DNA of 64,000 bases from Lysobacter sp. MMG2 (GCF_016735495.2 NZ_JAERQY020000002.1:682001-746000), one strand, 5' to 3'; positions 16,635 through 25,875 are shown, numbered from the stretch's first letter. Translations and numbers: made by a program. The notes: generated by a model from the sequence alone, not told the origin.

Positions 16635-18056
16635 ATGCGCGCAATGCTGTCGGTGGCGATCGCCACCTGTCTGTTCGCTGCCACCGCCGGTGGCCACGCC
16701 GCGCAGCGCGAGACGCGCATCCCCGACAACGCCATCGCCACCGCCGCGCAACTGCGCGAGACGGCGCTGAAGAGCGATCTGGGCTACCGCATCACCGAAT
16801 CGCTGACCACCGAAGTCGGCCCGCGCCTGGCCGGCAGCGAAGCCGACGCGCGCGCCGTCGCGTGGGCGGTGGCCAAGTTCAAGGAACTGGGCTTCGACAA
16901 GGTCTGGACCGAGCCGGTCACCTTCCCGAAGTGGGAACGCCGCAGCGAGTCGGCGCAGGTCGTCGGCGCCAACCGACAGCCGCTGCACCTGACCGCGCTC
17001 GGTGGAAGCCCGGCGGGCACGGTCGAAGCGCAGGTCGTGCGCTTCGCCGACCTGGCCGCGCTGGAAGCCGCGCCGGCCGGTTCGCTCGCCGGCAAGATCG
17101 CCTTCGTCGACTACAAGATGGAACGCGCCCGCGACGGCGCCGGCTACGGCCCGGGCTCGCGCGTGCGCAGCAAGGGCCCGTCGGCGGCGATCCGCGCCGG
17201 CGCCAGCGCCTACCTGATGCGCTCGGCCGGCACCGACTCGCACCGCAACCCGCACACCGGCATCACCCGCTTCGACGAAGGCCTCACGCCGATTCCGTCC
17301 GCGGCGCTCGCGGTGCCCGACGCCGACCAGCTCGCCCGCCTGCTGGCACTCGGCAAGCCGGTGACCGTGCGCGTCGCGCTGGACTGCGGCTGGGACGGCA
17401 CCTACACCTCGCAGAACGTCATCGGCGAGATCCGCGGCAGCAAGAAGCCCGACGAGGTCGTGCTGATCGGCGGCCACCTGGATTCGTGGGACCTGGGCAC
17501 CGGCGCCATCGACGACGGCGCGGGCGTCGGCCTGACCATGGCCGCCGCCAAGCTCATCGGCGATCTCAAGCAGCACCCCGCCCGCACGATCCGCGTGGTC
17601 GCCTTCTCCAACGAGGAACAGGGCCTGCACGGCGGCAAGGCCTATGCGGTCGCGCATGCCAGCGATGTCGCCCGGCACCAGATCGCCGCCGAAAGCGACT
17701 TCGGCGCCGGCCGCATCTACGCCTATTCCAGCTCCGCGCCTGAATACGCCAAGGCCGCCGACGCGCAGATCGCGCAGGCGCTGGAGCCGCTGGGGATCGA
17801 GTACACGCCCGGTCAGGGCGGCGCGGGCCCGGACATCGGTCCCTCGGCCGCGAACGGCGTGGCCTGGGCGCGACTTGCGCAGGATGGAACGGACTACTTC
17901 GATTTTCACCACACCCCGGACGACACGTTCGATAAAATCGACCCGCAGGCGCTGGCGCAGAACGTCGCGGCCTACGCGGTGTTCGCTTATCTGGCGGCCT
18001 CGGCGGACGGCGATTTCGGCAGCAAGCCAGCGACTCCCCCGTCCGACAAGAAGTAA
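16635..18056 (+). CDS. Secreted M28-family zinc aminopeptidase
   Basis: The 473-residue protein has a signal peptide (residues 1-23, GHA cleavage). A PA-like insert occupies about 115-250. The M28 metal ligands are IGGHLDSWD (His, Asp), IDDGAGVGL (bridging Asp), SNEEQGL (catalytic Glu pair), ESDFG (Asp) and DFHHTPDDTFD (His). It probably cleaves N-terminal residues from peptides in the periplasm or medium. ATG 16635 is preceded by AGGGGAGC 7 nt away; a TTG one codon upstream is less likely. It precedes the GGDEF-EAL gene by only 5 nt. Confidence 0.92.
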   Translation: MRAMLSVAIATCLFAATAGGHAAQRETRIPDNAIATAAQLRETALKSDLGYRITESLTTEVGPRLAGSEADARAVAWAVAKFKELGFDKVWTEPVTFPKWERRSESAQVVGANRQPLHLTALGGSPAGTVEAQVVRFADLAALEAAPAGSLAGKIAFVDYKMERARDGAGYGPGSRVRSKGPSAAIRAGASAYLMRSAGTDSHRNPHTGITRFDEGLTPIPSAALAVPDADQLARLLALGKPVTVRVALDCGWDGTYTSQNVIGEIRGSKKPDEVVLIGGHLDSWDLGTGAIDDGAGVGLTMAAAKLIGDLKQHPARTIRVVAFSNEEQGLHGGKAYAVAHASDVARHQIAAESDFGAGRIYAYSSSAPEYAKAADAQIAQALEPLGIEYTPGQGGAGPDIGPSAANGVAWARLAQDGTDYFDFHHTPDDTFDKIDPQALAQNVAAYAVFAYLAASADGDFGSKPATPPSDKK

Positions 18057-18061
18057 ATGAA

Positions 18062-19795
18062 GTGGCCCAGCGGTACGACGAACAGGTTGATACCGCGGTA
18101 GACCCGATCACGGGACTGCATCGCCTCGGCGCGAACGGCCCCAGCCTGGCGACCGCCATCGCGGTCGCCGGTGCGACCAAGCGCCGCATCGCGCTGCTGC
18201 ACATCGACGTGGACATGTTCCGGTCGATCAACACCAACATGGGCACGACGACGGGCGATCAGGCGCTGGCCGCCATCGCCCAGCGCCTTCGCCGCGCCGT
18301 GCCGCGCGAAGGCTGGATCTGGCGCCTGACCAGCGACGAGTTCGTCATCGGCATCGGCTACCGCGACGGCGAGCTCGACGGCGGCGGCCTGGCCGAACGC
18401 CTGCGCGACGCCTTCGAGACGCCGCTGTCGATCCCGCCGTACACGTTGCCGGTGACGCTCTCCATCGGCATCGCCGTGTTCCCCGACCACGCGCCCAATG
18501 CCGCCACGCTGTTGTCGAAGGCGGAAGAAGCGCTGCGTCGCGTCAAGCAGGACGGTCTGAACAACGTCGGCCTGTATTCGGCGGCGGTGGATCGCGCCGC
18601 GCCGAACGACGGCTTCGCGCAGCGTTTCGTCGAAGCGCTCGATCGCGGCGAATTCCGCCTCTACTACCAGCCGCAGGTCGCCGCGCACGACGGCGGCGTC
18701 ACCGGTTTCGCCGCGCTGCTGCGCTGGCAGACCGAACGCGGACTGTTGCGACCGAGCCAGTTCCTGGAGCCGATCAACCGCGTGGGTTTGTCCGCGCGCC
18801 TGGGCGCGTGGGTGGTGGAATCGGCGATTTCGCAGCTCGCGCAGTGGCGCGCGGAGGGGCTGGATTACCTGTCGATGTCGGTGCACCTGTCCGGCCCGCT
18901 GCTGGTGCAGCGCGATTGCCTGGACCGCATCGGCGGGCTGCTGCATCGCTACGGTTTGCCGGGCAATGCGCTCGAGTTCGAGATTCCCGAAAGCGTGCTG
19001 GTCACCGACAGCCATCGCGTGCACGACACACTCGCCGGCCTGCGCGCGATGGGCGCGACGCTGACGGTGCAGGACTTCGGCCTGGGCGGGCTCAGCTTCG
19101 CCGCGCTCGGCCAATACCCGCTGGACCGCATCAAGATCGATCGCAGCTTCATCCGCAACGTCGCCAGCGACCCGCGCAGCGCGGCGATCGTGCGCGGCAT
19201 TATCGCGATGGGTCACCAGTTGGGCATGAAGGTAATCGCCAAGGGCGTGGAGAGCGAGGCCGAACTGGGCTTCCTGCGCCGCAACCATTGCGATTTCTTC
19301 CAGGGCTATCTGTTCAGTCCGTCGCAACCGGCGGACCAGTTGGGCGAAATGGTGCGCAAGCGCTTCCTGCTGCCGGGCGCGTTCGCGGCGACGCGGCCGG
19401 AACGCACGCTGCTGCTGCTCGACGACGAAGAAAACGTGCTGCGCTCTCTGGTGCGCCTGTTCCGTCGCGACGGTTACCAGATCCTCACCGCCAGCAGCAC
19501 GCGCGAAGCGTTCGATCTGCTGGCTAGCAACTCCGCGCAGGTGATCCTCTCCGACCAGCGCATGGCCGACATGAGCGGCACCGAGTTCCTCACCCGCGTG
19601 CGCGACCTGTACCCGGACACCATCCGCATGGTGCTGTCGGGCTACACGGACCTGGCGACGATCACCGAGGCGATCAACCGCGGCGCGATCTACCGCTTCC
19701 TCACCAAGCCGTGGAACGACGAGGAACTGCGCGAGCACATCCTCGATGCGTTCCGCGCGCATGAGCGGCGGGCGGCGGGCGAGTCGGTCTACTGA
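18062..19795 (+). CDS. Degenerate GGDEF-EAL protein with C-terminal receiver domain
   Basis: The 577-residue soluble protein has a GGDEF-like domain (about 15-175) in which the signature reads RLTSDEF instead of RxGGDEF. An EAL-like domain (about 195-440) follows, in which EALLRW is AALLRW, the metal Asn of VNLS is His (VHLS) and DDFG is QDFG. A receiver domain (about 450-570) with LDDEE, phospho-Asp in ILSDQRMADMSG and KPW closes the protein. Cyclase and phosphodiesterase activities are therefore probably lost, suggesting a c-di-GMP sensor or scaffold. The start is GTG 18062. Confidence 0.88.
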   Translation: MAQRYDEQVDTAVDPITGLHRLGANGPSLATAIAVAGATKRRIALLHIDVDMFRSINTNMGTTTGDQALAAIAQRLRRAVPREGWIWRLTSDEFVIGIGYRDGELDGGGLAERLRDAFETPLSIPPYTLPVTLSIGIAVFPDHAPNAATLLSKAEEALRRVKQDGLNNVGLYSAAVDRAAPNDGFAQRFVEALDRGEFRLYYQPQVAAHDGGVTGFAALLRWQTERGLLRPSQFLEPINRVGLSARLGAWVVESAISQLAQWRAEGLDYLSMSVHLSGPLLVQRDCLDRIGGLLHRYGLPGNALEFEIPESVLVTDSHRVHDTLAGLRAMGATLTVQDFGLGGLSFAALGQYPLDRIKIDRSFIRNVASDPRSAAIVRGIIAMGHQLGMKVIAKGVESEAELGFLRRNHCDFFQGYLFSPSQPADQLGEMVRKRFLLPGAFAATRPERTLLLLDDEENVLRSLVRLFRRDGYQILTASSTREAFDLLASNSAQVILSDQRMADMSGTEFLTRVRDLYPDTIRMVLSGYTDLATITEAINRGAIYRFLTKPWNDEELREHILDAFRAHERRAAGESVY

Positions 19796-20173
19796 GCCGG
19801 CGGAAGCGATCGATCCGGGCAGACGCGATCCGTCAGGCCATCCCGTCATCCCGGCGAAGGCCGGGACCCAGGCCCTCGCCGTCTCCGCCCACATCTCGTC
19901 ATCCCGCGAAAGCTGGGATCCATTTGGCTCTGCGCCCTGCGTTAGGCGCAGCGGTACGAAACGGTGATCGCGAGACTTCACCGCCACCACTCCGCCGCCC
20001 CTCACCCCAACCCTCTCCCGCCGGGAGAGGGGCTCAGGTGCCGTCATCCCGGTGAAGGCCGGGACTCAGGCACGAAGTCTTGGATGCGGCCCGCATATCG
20101 TTTCAAAATATATACATTGCCGTTAAACGATAAGTGAGATATCGTCCGGCAATAAACGTCCGGGAGAGCCACC
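19796..20173. other. REP cluster and likely promoter/operator of the DUF2975-HTH pair
   Basis: This 378-nt gap contains REP hairpins at about 19850-19871, 19908-19931 and 20043-20066. It also has a CCTCACCCCAACCCTCTCCC-type hairpin at 19999-20036 and an A/T-rich 70 nt (20090-20160) with inverted repeats that is likely the promoter of the following genes. No gene is supported. Confidence 0.75.
20096..20145 (+). promoter_or_regulatory. Candidate operator with TATCGT repeats
   Basis: TATCGTTT (20096-20103) is matched by an inverted AAACGATA (20125-20132), and a further TATCGT follows at 20140-20145. The segment is the only A/T-rich stretch nearby and lies about 30-80 nt before the DUF2975 start. 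HTH proteins of the downstream type often act on their own operon, so autoregulation is plausible but inferred. Confidence 0.4.
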
Positions 20174-20695
20174 GTGGTCCAGACCCCGTCCGCCGCGCTC
20201 GGCGCGTCGCGCTTCCTGCTCATCCTCATGCGAGTGCTGAACCTCGCCACGGGCATCGGGCTGGTCGTCGCCTTCGTGGCCACCTTCCCGTTCGCCTCGA
20301 CCTTCTTCGAGTTCTTCAGCAAGCGGCCCGCGAGCATCGACCCGTCGTGGCTGCTTCCGGTGCTCCGGACCTGGATGCTGCTCGCGCTGCCGATGGTCGC
20401 CGCCGTCCACGTCTCGCTCTCGCGGCTGCTGGACGTGGTCGGCACCGTCGGCGCCGGCGATCCGTTCGTGCCGGAGAACGCCGTGCGGCTGAAGACCATC
20501 GCCTGGTGCGTGCTCGTCACCCAGCTGCTCGACCTGGCCTTCGGCGTGATGGCGGCGTTGATCAACGCCGCGGGCTCGAACATCGAGTGGAAGTTCTCGC
20601 TCACCGGCTGGCTCGCGGTGGTGCTGCTGTTCGTGCTGGCGCGGGTGTTCGAGGAAGGCACGCAGCTGCGCGACGACCTGGGAACGATGATCTGA
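20174..20695 (+). CDS. DUF2975-type membrane protein
   Basis: The 173-residue protein has four hydrophobic segments (about 12-36, 58-82, 112-134 and 143-163) and the DUF2975-like motif DPFVPENAVRLKTIAW after the second helix. GTG 20174 is preceded by GGGAGAG. It is followed after one base by a small Cro/CI-type HTH gene; this DUF2975-HTH pairing is common in bacteria. The role is unknown. It may be a membrane partner of the regulator. Confidence 0.8.
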   Translation: MVQTPSAALGASRFLLILMRVLNLATGIGLVVAFVATFPFASTFFEFFSKRPASIDPSWLLPVLRTWMLLALPMVAAVHVSLSRLLDVVGTVGAGDPFVPENAVRLKTIAWCVLVTQLLDLAFGVMAALINAAGSNIEWKFSLTGWLAVVLLFVLARVFEEGTQLRDDLGTMI

Positions 20696-20696
20696 C

Positions 20697-20915
20697 ATGG
20701 CCATCTTCGTGAAACTCGACGAAGTGCTGCACGACCGCCGCATGACGCTCACCGAGCTGTCCGGCAAGGTCGGCATCACTCTGGCCAACCTGTCGATCCT
20801 CAAGACCGGCAAGGCGCGCGGCATGCGATTCGCGACGCTGGAGGCGATCTGCATCGCACTGGATTGCCAGCCCGGCGACCTGCTGGAGTTCCGCGCCGAC
20901 GCACCCGGCGACTAG
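20697..20915 (+). CDS. Small Cro/CI-type HTH regulator
   Basis: The 72-residue protein is a single helix-turn-helix of the HTH_26/YozG type: MTLTELSGKVGITLANLSILKTGKARGMRFATLEAICIALDCQPGDLLEF. It begins one base after the DUF2975 stop and is presumably co-transcribed and autoregulatory. Length is normal for the family. Confidence 0.88.
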   Translation: MAIFVKLDEVLHDRRMTLTELSGKVGITLANLSILKTGKARGMRFATLEAICIALDCQPGDLLEFRADAPGD

Positions 20916-20947
20916 CTGCGCCCATCCACGCGACGAGGAGATTCGCG

Positions 20948-21622
20948 ATGAATGCGATCACCTGGCTCCACATTGCCGCCGGCCTGACCGCACTGGCCGC
21001 CGGCACGGTGGCGGTGGCGGCGCGCAAGGGCGGCACCACGCACATGGCGGTCGGGCGCGGGTTCTGCGTGGCGATGCTCGTGCTCGGCATCACCGCGGCG
21101 GTGCTGTCGCCGCGCAAGACGCCGCCGGAATCGTCCGTCGGCGGGCTGATGGTGTGCTACTTCGTCGTCACCGCATGGATGGCGGCGCACCGCCGCGGCG
21201 CGCCGGGCTGGCCGGAACGCATCGCGTGTGCGGGCGGGCTGCTGCTGGGGCTGGCGATACTCGCCGGTGCCGTCGCCGCGGCGCGCGCTCCCGTACCGAA
21301 TCCCGCGCCACCGGGCCCGGTCGGTCTCTTCGTGCTGGGCTCGCTGTGCCTGTGCGCGGGGCTGTTCGACCTGCGCTTCGTCCTGCGCGGCGCACTGTCG
21401 CCGACGCAGCGCATCACGCGCCACCTGGGCCGGATGTGTTTTGCACTGTTCATCGCCACCGGCTCGTTCTTCCTCGGCCAGCAGGACGTGATGCCGCAGG
21501 CCGTGCGCGGCTCGCCCGTGCTGATCGTGCTGGCGGTGGCGCCGTTCGGCGTGCTGCTGTTCTGGCTCGTGCGCGTGCGGCGATCGCGTCGGCTTCCGGC
21601 GATGCGCGCAACCTCCGGCTAG
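20948..21622 (+). CDS. Polytopic membrane protein (DUF2306-like)
   Basis: The 224-residue protein has about seven hydrophobic segments. An N-terminal WLHIAAGLTALAAGTVAV with a His in the first helix and H..VGR..V..M are reminiscent of DUF2306-like or heme-associated membrane proteins. No catalytic motif is seen. ATG 20948 is preceded by GAGGAG at 7 nt. It is the last gene of a rightward group and converges with the GH3 gene. Confidence 0.65.
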   Translation: MNAITWLHIAAGLTALAAGTVAVAARKGGTTHMAVGRGFCVAMLVLGITAAVLSPRKTPPESSVGGLMVCYFVVTAWMAAHRRGAPGWPERIACAGGLLLGLAILAGAVAAARAPVPNPAPPGPVGLFVLGSLCLCAGLFDLRFVLRGALSPTQRITRHLGRMCFALFIATGSFFLGQQDVMPQAVRGSPVLIVLAVAPFGVLLFWLVRVRRSRRLPAMRATSG

Positions 21623-21627
21623 TGCAT

Positions 21628-21678
21628 CGCCCCCGCACGCGCGGGGGCGACGACCGGGCGCCGCGAAGCGCGGCGCCC
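21628..21678. terminator. Two strong hairpins between convergent genes
   Basis: CGCCCCCGC/GCGGGGGCG (21628-21649) and GGGCGCCGCG/CGCGGCGCCC with loop AAG (21656-21678) lie back to back between the converging membrane-protein and GH3 genes. Neither has a T-tract. Confidence 0.6.
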
Positions 21679-21685
21679 GTCATGC

Positions 21686-24247
21686 TCAGTGCGCGCAGTC
21701 CAGCGTTTGCTGCGCTTCGTTCAACGCACCCAGCTCGATGCGCGAGATCGACAGCTGCAACGCACCGGCGCTTTCCAGCGTCATGACCGAGTCCAGCTTG
21801 CGCAGATCCGCGCCGGCCGTGCCGAAGCACTTCAGCAGGACACCGAAGCGAGTCCACTGCCCCGCCGGCAACTTCGACAGCGCCGCGCGGATCGGCAGGC
21901 TCGCCGGCTTGCAGCCTTCGCCGCAGGTCACGCCAATGGAGACGTCGCCCGCCGGCGTCTTGTCCGGACGCACCGTCAGCACCAGCATCACGTCGCCGTT
22001 GGCCTCGCGCATGAGGCTGCGCGGCGTTGAGGAAACGAGCGATACCGTCGCTGCCGGCTTGCCCGACCACGTGAAGCGCCGCGCGTCTTCCTGCGCTTCG
22101 TGGTCGACGGCGGTGACTTCCAGGCTGCCGTCTGGCAGCTTTGCCGGCACGGTCGTCACGTCGAGCTTCTGTCCGGCCGCATTCGACAAGCGCAGCACGA
22201 TGCCGTCGGCGAGCGATCCGCGCCCGTAGAACGTGCCCGCTTCCGTCTGCCCGGCCTTCACGCCCGACTCCTCCGGCAGCGCGGCGAGGTTGCCGTCGTC
22301 CGAATAAGTCAGGCCGAAGCCGAAGGCGAACTGCGGGTTGTAGTCCTTCTGCCCGACGTTGTTGGCGACCTGCGCGGCGTCGCGCGGCCAGCTGAAGCTG
22401 AGCTTGCCCTTGAAGTCGTGCTGCACGCTGCCATCGGGCTTGCGCAGCAGGACGTCGGCGATGCCGCCGCCTTCCGAGCCCGGCAGCCACGCTGCGACGA
22501 AGGCATCGGACGCGTTGATCTCGCGGTTCATCCACAACGGACGGCCGCTGAGGAACACCGACACCACCGGGATGCCGGCGGCCTTGAGGCGCTGCATCAG
22601 CTTGAGGTGTTCGTCGTTGCCCGGGCGGAAGAGCAGGTTCGGGATGTCGCCCTGGAACTCCGCGTACGGATCCTCGCCGAACACCACGATCGCCACGTCC
22701 GGCTTCTGCGTGAAGCTGCCATCGACCGACAGCACCGCTTCGCCGCCGGCCGCCTTGGCCTGCTGCGCGATGCCTTCGAAGATCGAGTCGGCGTTGGGGA
22801 AGTCGGCGCGCTTGTTGCCGGTGCCCTGCCAGCTGAGCGTCCAACCGCCGGCCTGCTTGCCCACGTCGTCGGCGCCGTCGCCGGCGACGAGGATGCGCTG
22901 GTTGGGCTGCAGCGGCAGCACGCGATCCTGGTTCTTCAGCAGCACCAGCGATTCGCGCACGGCCTGGCGCGCGACGGCGCGATGCTCGGGCGCACCGAGC
23001 AGCTCGAACTTGCCGCCCACCGCACGCTGCGACGGCTTGCCGGCCTCGAACAGGCCCAGCCGGTACTTCACGCGCAGGATGCGGCGCACTGCATCGTCGA
23101 GCCGCTCCTGCGAAATCTTGCCGGCCTTCACTGCGGCGAGCGTGGTTTCGTAGAAGCCCTTCCAGCTGTCGGGCGCCATCGCCATGTCGAGGCCGGCGTT
23201 GATCGTCGCCGGGCAGTCGGTGATGGTGCAGCCTTCGACCTGGCCGTGGCCGTTCCAGTCGCCCACGACGAAGCCGCCGAAATTCATCCGCCCCTTCAGC
23301 GCGTCGGTGAGCAGCGACTTGTTGCCGTGCATCTTCACGCCGTTGACGCTGTTGAACGAGGCCATGACGGATTGCGCGCCGGCCGCGATCGCCGGCGGAT
23401 AGCTCGCCGCGTGGATGCGCACCAGTTCGGCTTCGCTGAGCTGCGTGTCGCCCTGGTCTTCGCCGTTGGCGGTGCCGCCGTCGCCGAGGAAATGCTTCAC
23501 GGACGAAATGACGTGCCGCCCGTCGAGGAACTCCTTCGTGCCGACCTTGCCCTGCAGGCCCTCCACCATCGCGCCGGCGAAGCTGGCCACGACATCGGGC
23601 GATTCGGAATAGCCTTCGTACGAGCGGCCCCAGCGATCGTCCTGCGGCACCGCGACGGTCGGCGCGAACGCCCACTCCATGCCGGTGGCGCGCGTCTCCA
23701 GCGCGGTGATCTCGCCGATGCGGCGCAGCAGTTCCGGATTGCGCGTGGCGCCCAGGCCGATGTTGTGCGGGAACAACGTCGCGCCGACGATGTTGCTCTG
23801 ACCGTGCACGGCGTCGATGCCGAAGACCACCGGAATCGCCTTGCCGCCGCCGGAAGTGTCCATGGACGCTTCGTAGAACGCGTCGGCGAGCGCGAGCCAC
23901 TGCGCGGGCGTGGCGTTGTACTGGCCGTCCGGGTCGGAATTGCCGCCGGCGAGGACCGAGCCCAGCCGGTACTTGCGCAGGTCCTCCGGCTTGATGCTGC
24001 TGATGTCGCCCTGCACGAGCTGGCCGACCTTCTCCTCCACCGTCATCGTCGCCATCAGATCGCTGATGCGCTTCTCCAGCGCAGGATCTTCCGGAAACGG
24101 CCATTTCACTTCGGGCCAGGGCGATTGCTCGGCCTGCGCCGTCGCGCTCGCGTCCTTCTTCTCATCGCCCTTGCATGCCGCCAATGCCAGCACGAGCGCC
24201 GTCATCAACAGGCCACCGCCGATCCGTCTCACGTTGCGTCCGTTCAC
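21686..24247 (-). CDS. Glycoside hydrolase family 3 lipoprotein (beta-glucosidase type)
   Basis: The 853-residue protein has a lipoprotein signal with lipobox LAAC (C25). The GH3 (beta/alpha)8 domain contains GIDAVHGQ, KHFLGDGGT and nucleophile D330 in GFVVGDWNG. It is followed by the alpha/beta sandwich domain (about 430-640) and a C-terminal domain ending in a Cys-containing tail. It probably hydrolyses beta-glucosides or cello-oligosaccharides at the envelope. GTG 24247 has AGGAG about 9 nt upstream. It is the last gene of the TonB-receptor locus, about 65 nt after the halogenase-like gene. Confidence 0.9.
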   Translation of the reverse strand: MNGRNVRRIGGGLLMTALVLALAACKGDEKKDASATAQAEQSPWPEVKWPFPEDPALEKRISDLMATMTVEEKVGQLVQGDISSIKPEDLRKYRLGSVLAGGNSDPDGQYNATPAQWLALADAFYEASMDTSGGGKAIPVVFGIDAVHGQSNIVGATLFPHNIGLGATRNPELLRRIGEITALETRATGMEWAFAPTVAVPQDDRWGRSYEGYSESPDVVASFAGAMVEGLQGKVGTKEFLDGRHVISSVKHFLGDGGTANGEDQGDTQLSEAELVRIHAASYPPAIAAGAQSVMASFNSVNGVKMHGNKSLLTDALKGRMNFGGFVVGDWNGHGQVEGCTITDCPATINAGLDMAMAPDSWKGFYETTLAAVKAGKISQERLDDAVRRILRVKYRLGLFEAGKPSQRAVGGKFELLGAPEHRAVARQAVRESLVLLKNQDRVLPLQPNQRILVAGDGADDVGKQAGGWTLSWQGTGNKRADFPNADSIFEGIAQQAKAAGGEAVLSVDGSFTQKPDVAIVVFGEDPYAEFQGDIPNLLFRPGNDEHLKLMQRLKAAGIPVVSVFLSGRPLWMNREINASDAFVAAWLPGSEGGGIADVLLRKPDGSVQHDFKGKLSFSWPRDAAQVANNVGQKDYNPQFAFGFGLTYSDDGNLAALPEESGVKAGQTEAGTFYGRGSLADGIVLRLSNAAGQKLDVTTVPAKLPDGSLEVTAVDHEAQEDARRFTWSGKPAATVSLVSSTPRSLMREANGDVMLVLTVRPDKTPAGDVSIGVTCGEGCKPASLPIRAALSKLPAGQWTRFGVLLKCFGTAGADLRKLDSVMTLESAGALQLSISRIELGALNEAQQTLDCAH

Positions 24248-24311
24248 CGCGTTCGACTCCTCTATGCGTTCGAGTTGGTTGGAGCGGGCCGCGCACGGCC
24301 CGCGGGTCCGC

Positions 24312-25829
24312 TCATGCCTGCACGGGCCGGCGCGCGCCCCAGACTTCCGGCGCGGCCTTGCAGTAGCGGTCGATGAATTCCTGCTGCGTTGGGAACTTCG
24401 CGACGGCCTCGTCGATGGGCCGGCGGATCTGCGAGAAGAAGCGCTCGAACTGCTCGTCGGGCAACGCCCGGGCCAGCGGATGATGCTGCTCCGGCACGAT
24501 GCCCTGGCCGAGCATGACGTGCGTCCACGAATCCACACGGAACAGTTCGTTCGCGCCCTGCCACGCATGCGCGCGTTCGCGCCAGGCGCGCAGGCGGATG
24601 GAGAGCGAATCGGGCACATCCATCTGCCGGCACTGCTGCCACATCGGCTCGTCGCGCTGGTTGGCGTGGTAGTGCAGGATGATGAAGTCGCGAACGTGCT
24701 CCATCTCGATGCGGCTGGTGTTGTTGTAGACCTCCACCATCGACTGCGGGATGCCCTCGAACGGGAAGTCCTCGATCAGCCGCACGATCGCCGTCATCGC
24801 CAGGTGGATGCTGGTCGATTCCAGCGGCTCGATGAAACCGCTGGCCAGGCCGAGCGAAACCACGTTCTTGTTCCACGCCTTCAAGCGACGGCCGGAACGG
24901 AACGGCACCAGCCACGGATCGCGGATGGGCTTGGCCACCGCATCGCGCAGCAGGCTCGCCGTCGCCTCGTCGTCGGACATGTGGCGGCTGGAGAACACCC
25001 AGCCGGTGCCGACGCGATGCTGCAACGGGATGTGCCAACGCCAGCCGGCCTGGTGCGCGATGGCACGCGTGTACGGCACGGGCCCGCCGAGCGGCTCGGT
25101 CTGCACCGCCACCGCGCGATCGCACGGCAGCCACTGGTTCCAGTCCTCGTAGCCGGTCTTGAGCGTCTGTTCGATCAGCAGCCCGCGGAAGCCCGTGCAG
25201 TCGATGAAGAAATCGCCTTCGACAACCTGCCCGTCTTCCAGCACGAGGGCTTCGACGAAACCGGATTCGCCGTTCTGCCGCACTTCGCGGATCTTGCCTT
25301 CCAGTCGCTTGAGGCCGTAGCCCTCCGCCTTGCGGCGCAGGAAGCGCGCATACAGGCCTGCGTCGAGGTGATAGGCGTAATTGACCTGCGGCGTCGGCGG
25401 CAGCGCGAAGCGGTCCACGCGCGAGGCGACGGTTTCCAGGCAGAAATCGCCCAGCTCGGACTTCATGCCGCGCTTCAGGCTCTCCAGCCAGAAATGGTGG
25501 AAGCCGCACACCAGCGTGCTCTGCCCGGTGATGCCGAAGGGGTGGATGTAGCGCACGCCCGGGCGGATCCAGTTCTCGAAGGAGATCGACAGCTTGAACG
25601 TGCCCGCGACCTCGCGCAGGAACTCCTGCTCGTCGATCTGCACGAAGCGATGGAAATTGCGGATCGGCGGCACCGTCGATTCGCCGACGCCGACGGTTCC
25701 GATCTGCTCCGACTCGATCAGCACCACCTCCAGCAGATCGCGGAACTGGTGCGTGAGCGCCATCGCCGCGAGCCAGCCCGCGGTGCCGCCGCCGGCGATC
25801 ACTACCTTCCGCACTCTGCTCTTTTCCAT
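24312..25829 (-). CDS. Flavin-dependent halogenase-like protein (tryptophan halogenase family)
   Basis: The 505-residue protein has an FAD motif AGGGTAGW (12-19), GVGESTVPP (48-55), the catalytic-lysine position K79 (AGTFKLSI), WRWHIP (263-268, the WxWxIP halogenase motif) and GFIEPLEST with the active-site Glu (E337). All hallmark residues of the family are kept. Relatives near TonB receptors are frequent in xanthomonads and caulobacters, and some (such as BrvH) halogenate indoles in vitro, but their natural substrates are unknown. ATG 25829 has GGGAG upstream; a longer frame starts at 25856. Confidence 0.88.
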   Translation of the reverse strand: MEKSRVRKVVIAGGGTAGWLAAMALTHQFRDLLEVVLIESEQIGTVGVGESTVPPIRNFHRFVQIDEQEFLREVAGTFKLSISFENWIRPGVRYIHPFGITGQSTLVCGFHHFWLESLKRGMKSELGDFCLETVASRVDRFALPPTPQVNYAYHLDAGLYARFLRRKAEGYGLKRLEGKIREVRQNGESGFVEALVLEDGQVVEGDFFIDCTGFRGLLIEQTLKTGYEDWNQWLPCDRAVAVQTEPLGGPVPYTRAIAHQAGWRWHIPLQHRVGTGWVFSSRHMSDDEATASLLRDAVAKPIRDPWLVPFRSGRRLKAWNKNVVSLGLASGFIEPLESTSIHLAMTAIVRLIEDFPFEGIPQSMVEVYNNTSRIEMEHVRDFIILHYHANQRDEPMWQQCRQMDVPDSLSIRLRAWRERAHAWQGANELFRVDSWTHVMLGQGIVPEQHHPLARALPDEQFERFFSQIRRPIDEAVAKFPTQQEFIDRYCKAAPEVWGARRPVQA

Positions 25830-25875
25830 TGCGTTATCTCCCGTCAACTTCGGCAAGCCACCGGACGCGCCGGCA

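Noticed and set aside
22100-24376. Long plus-strand open frame opposite the GH3 gene
   Set aside because: It is antisense to a clear GH3 protein. It is Arg/His/Ala-rich with no domain, a typical high-GC shadow frame.
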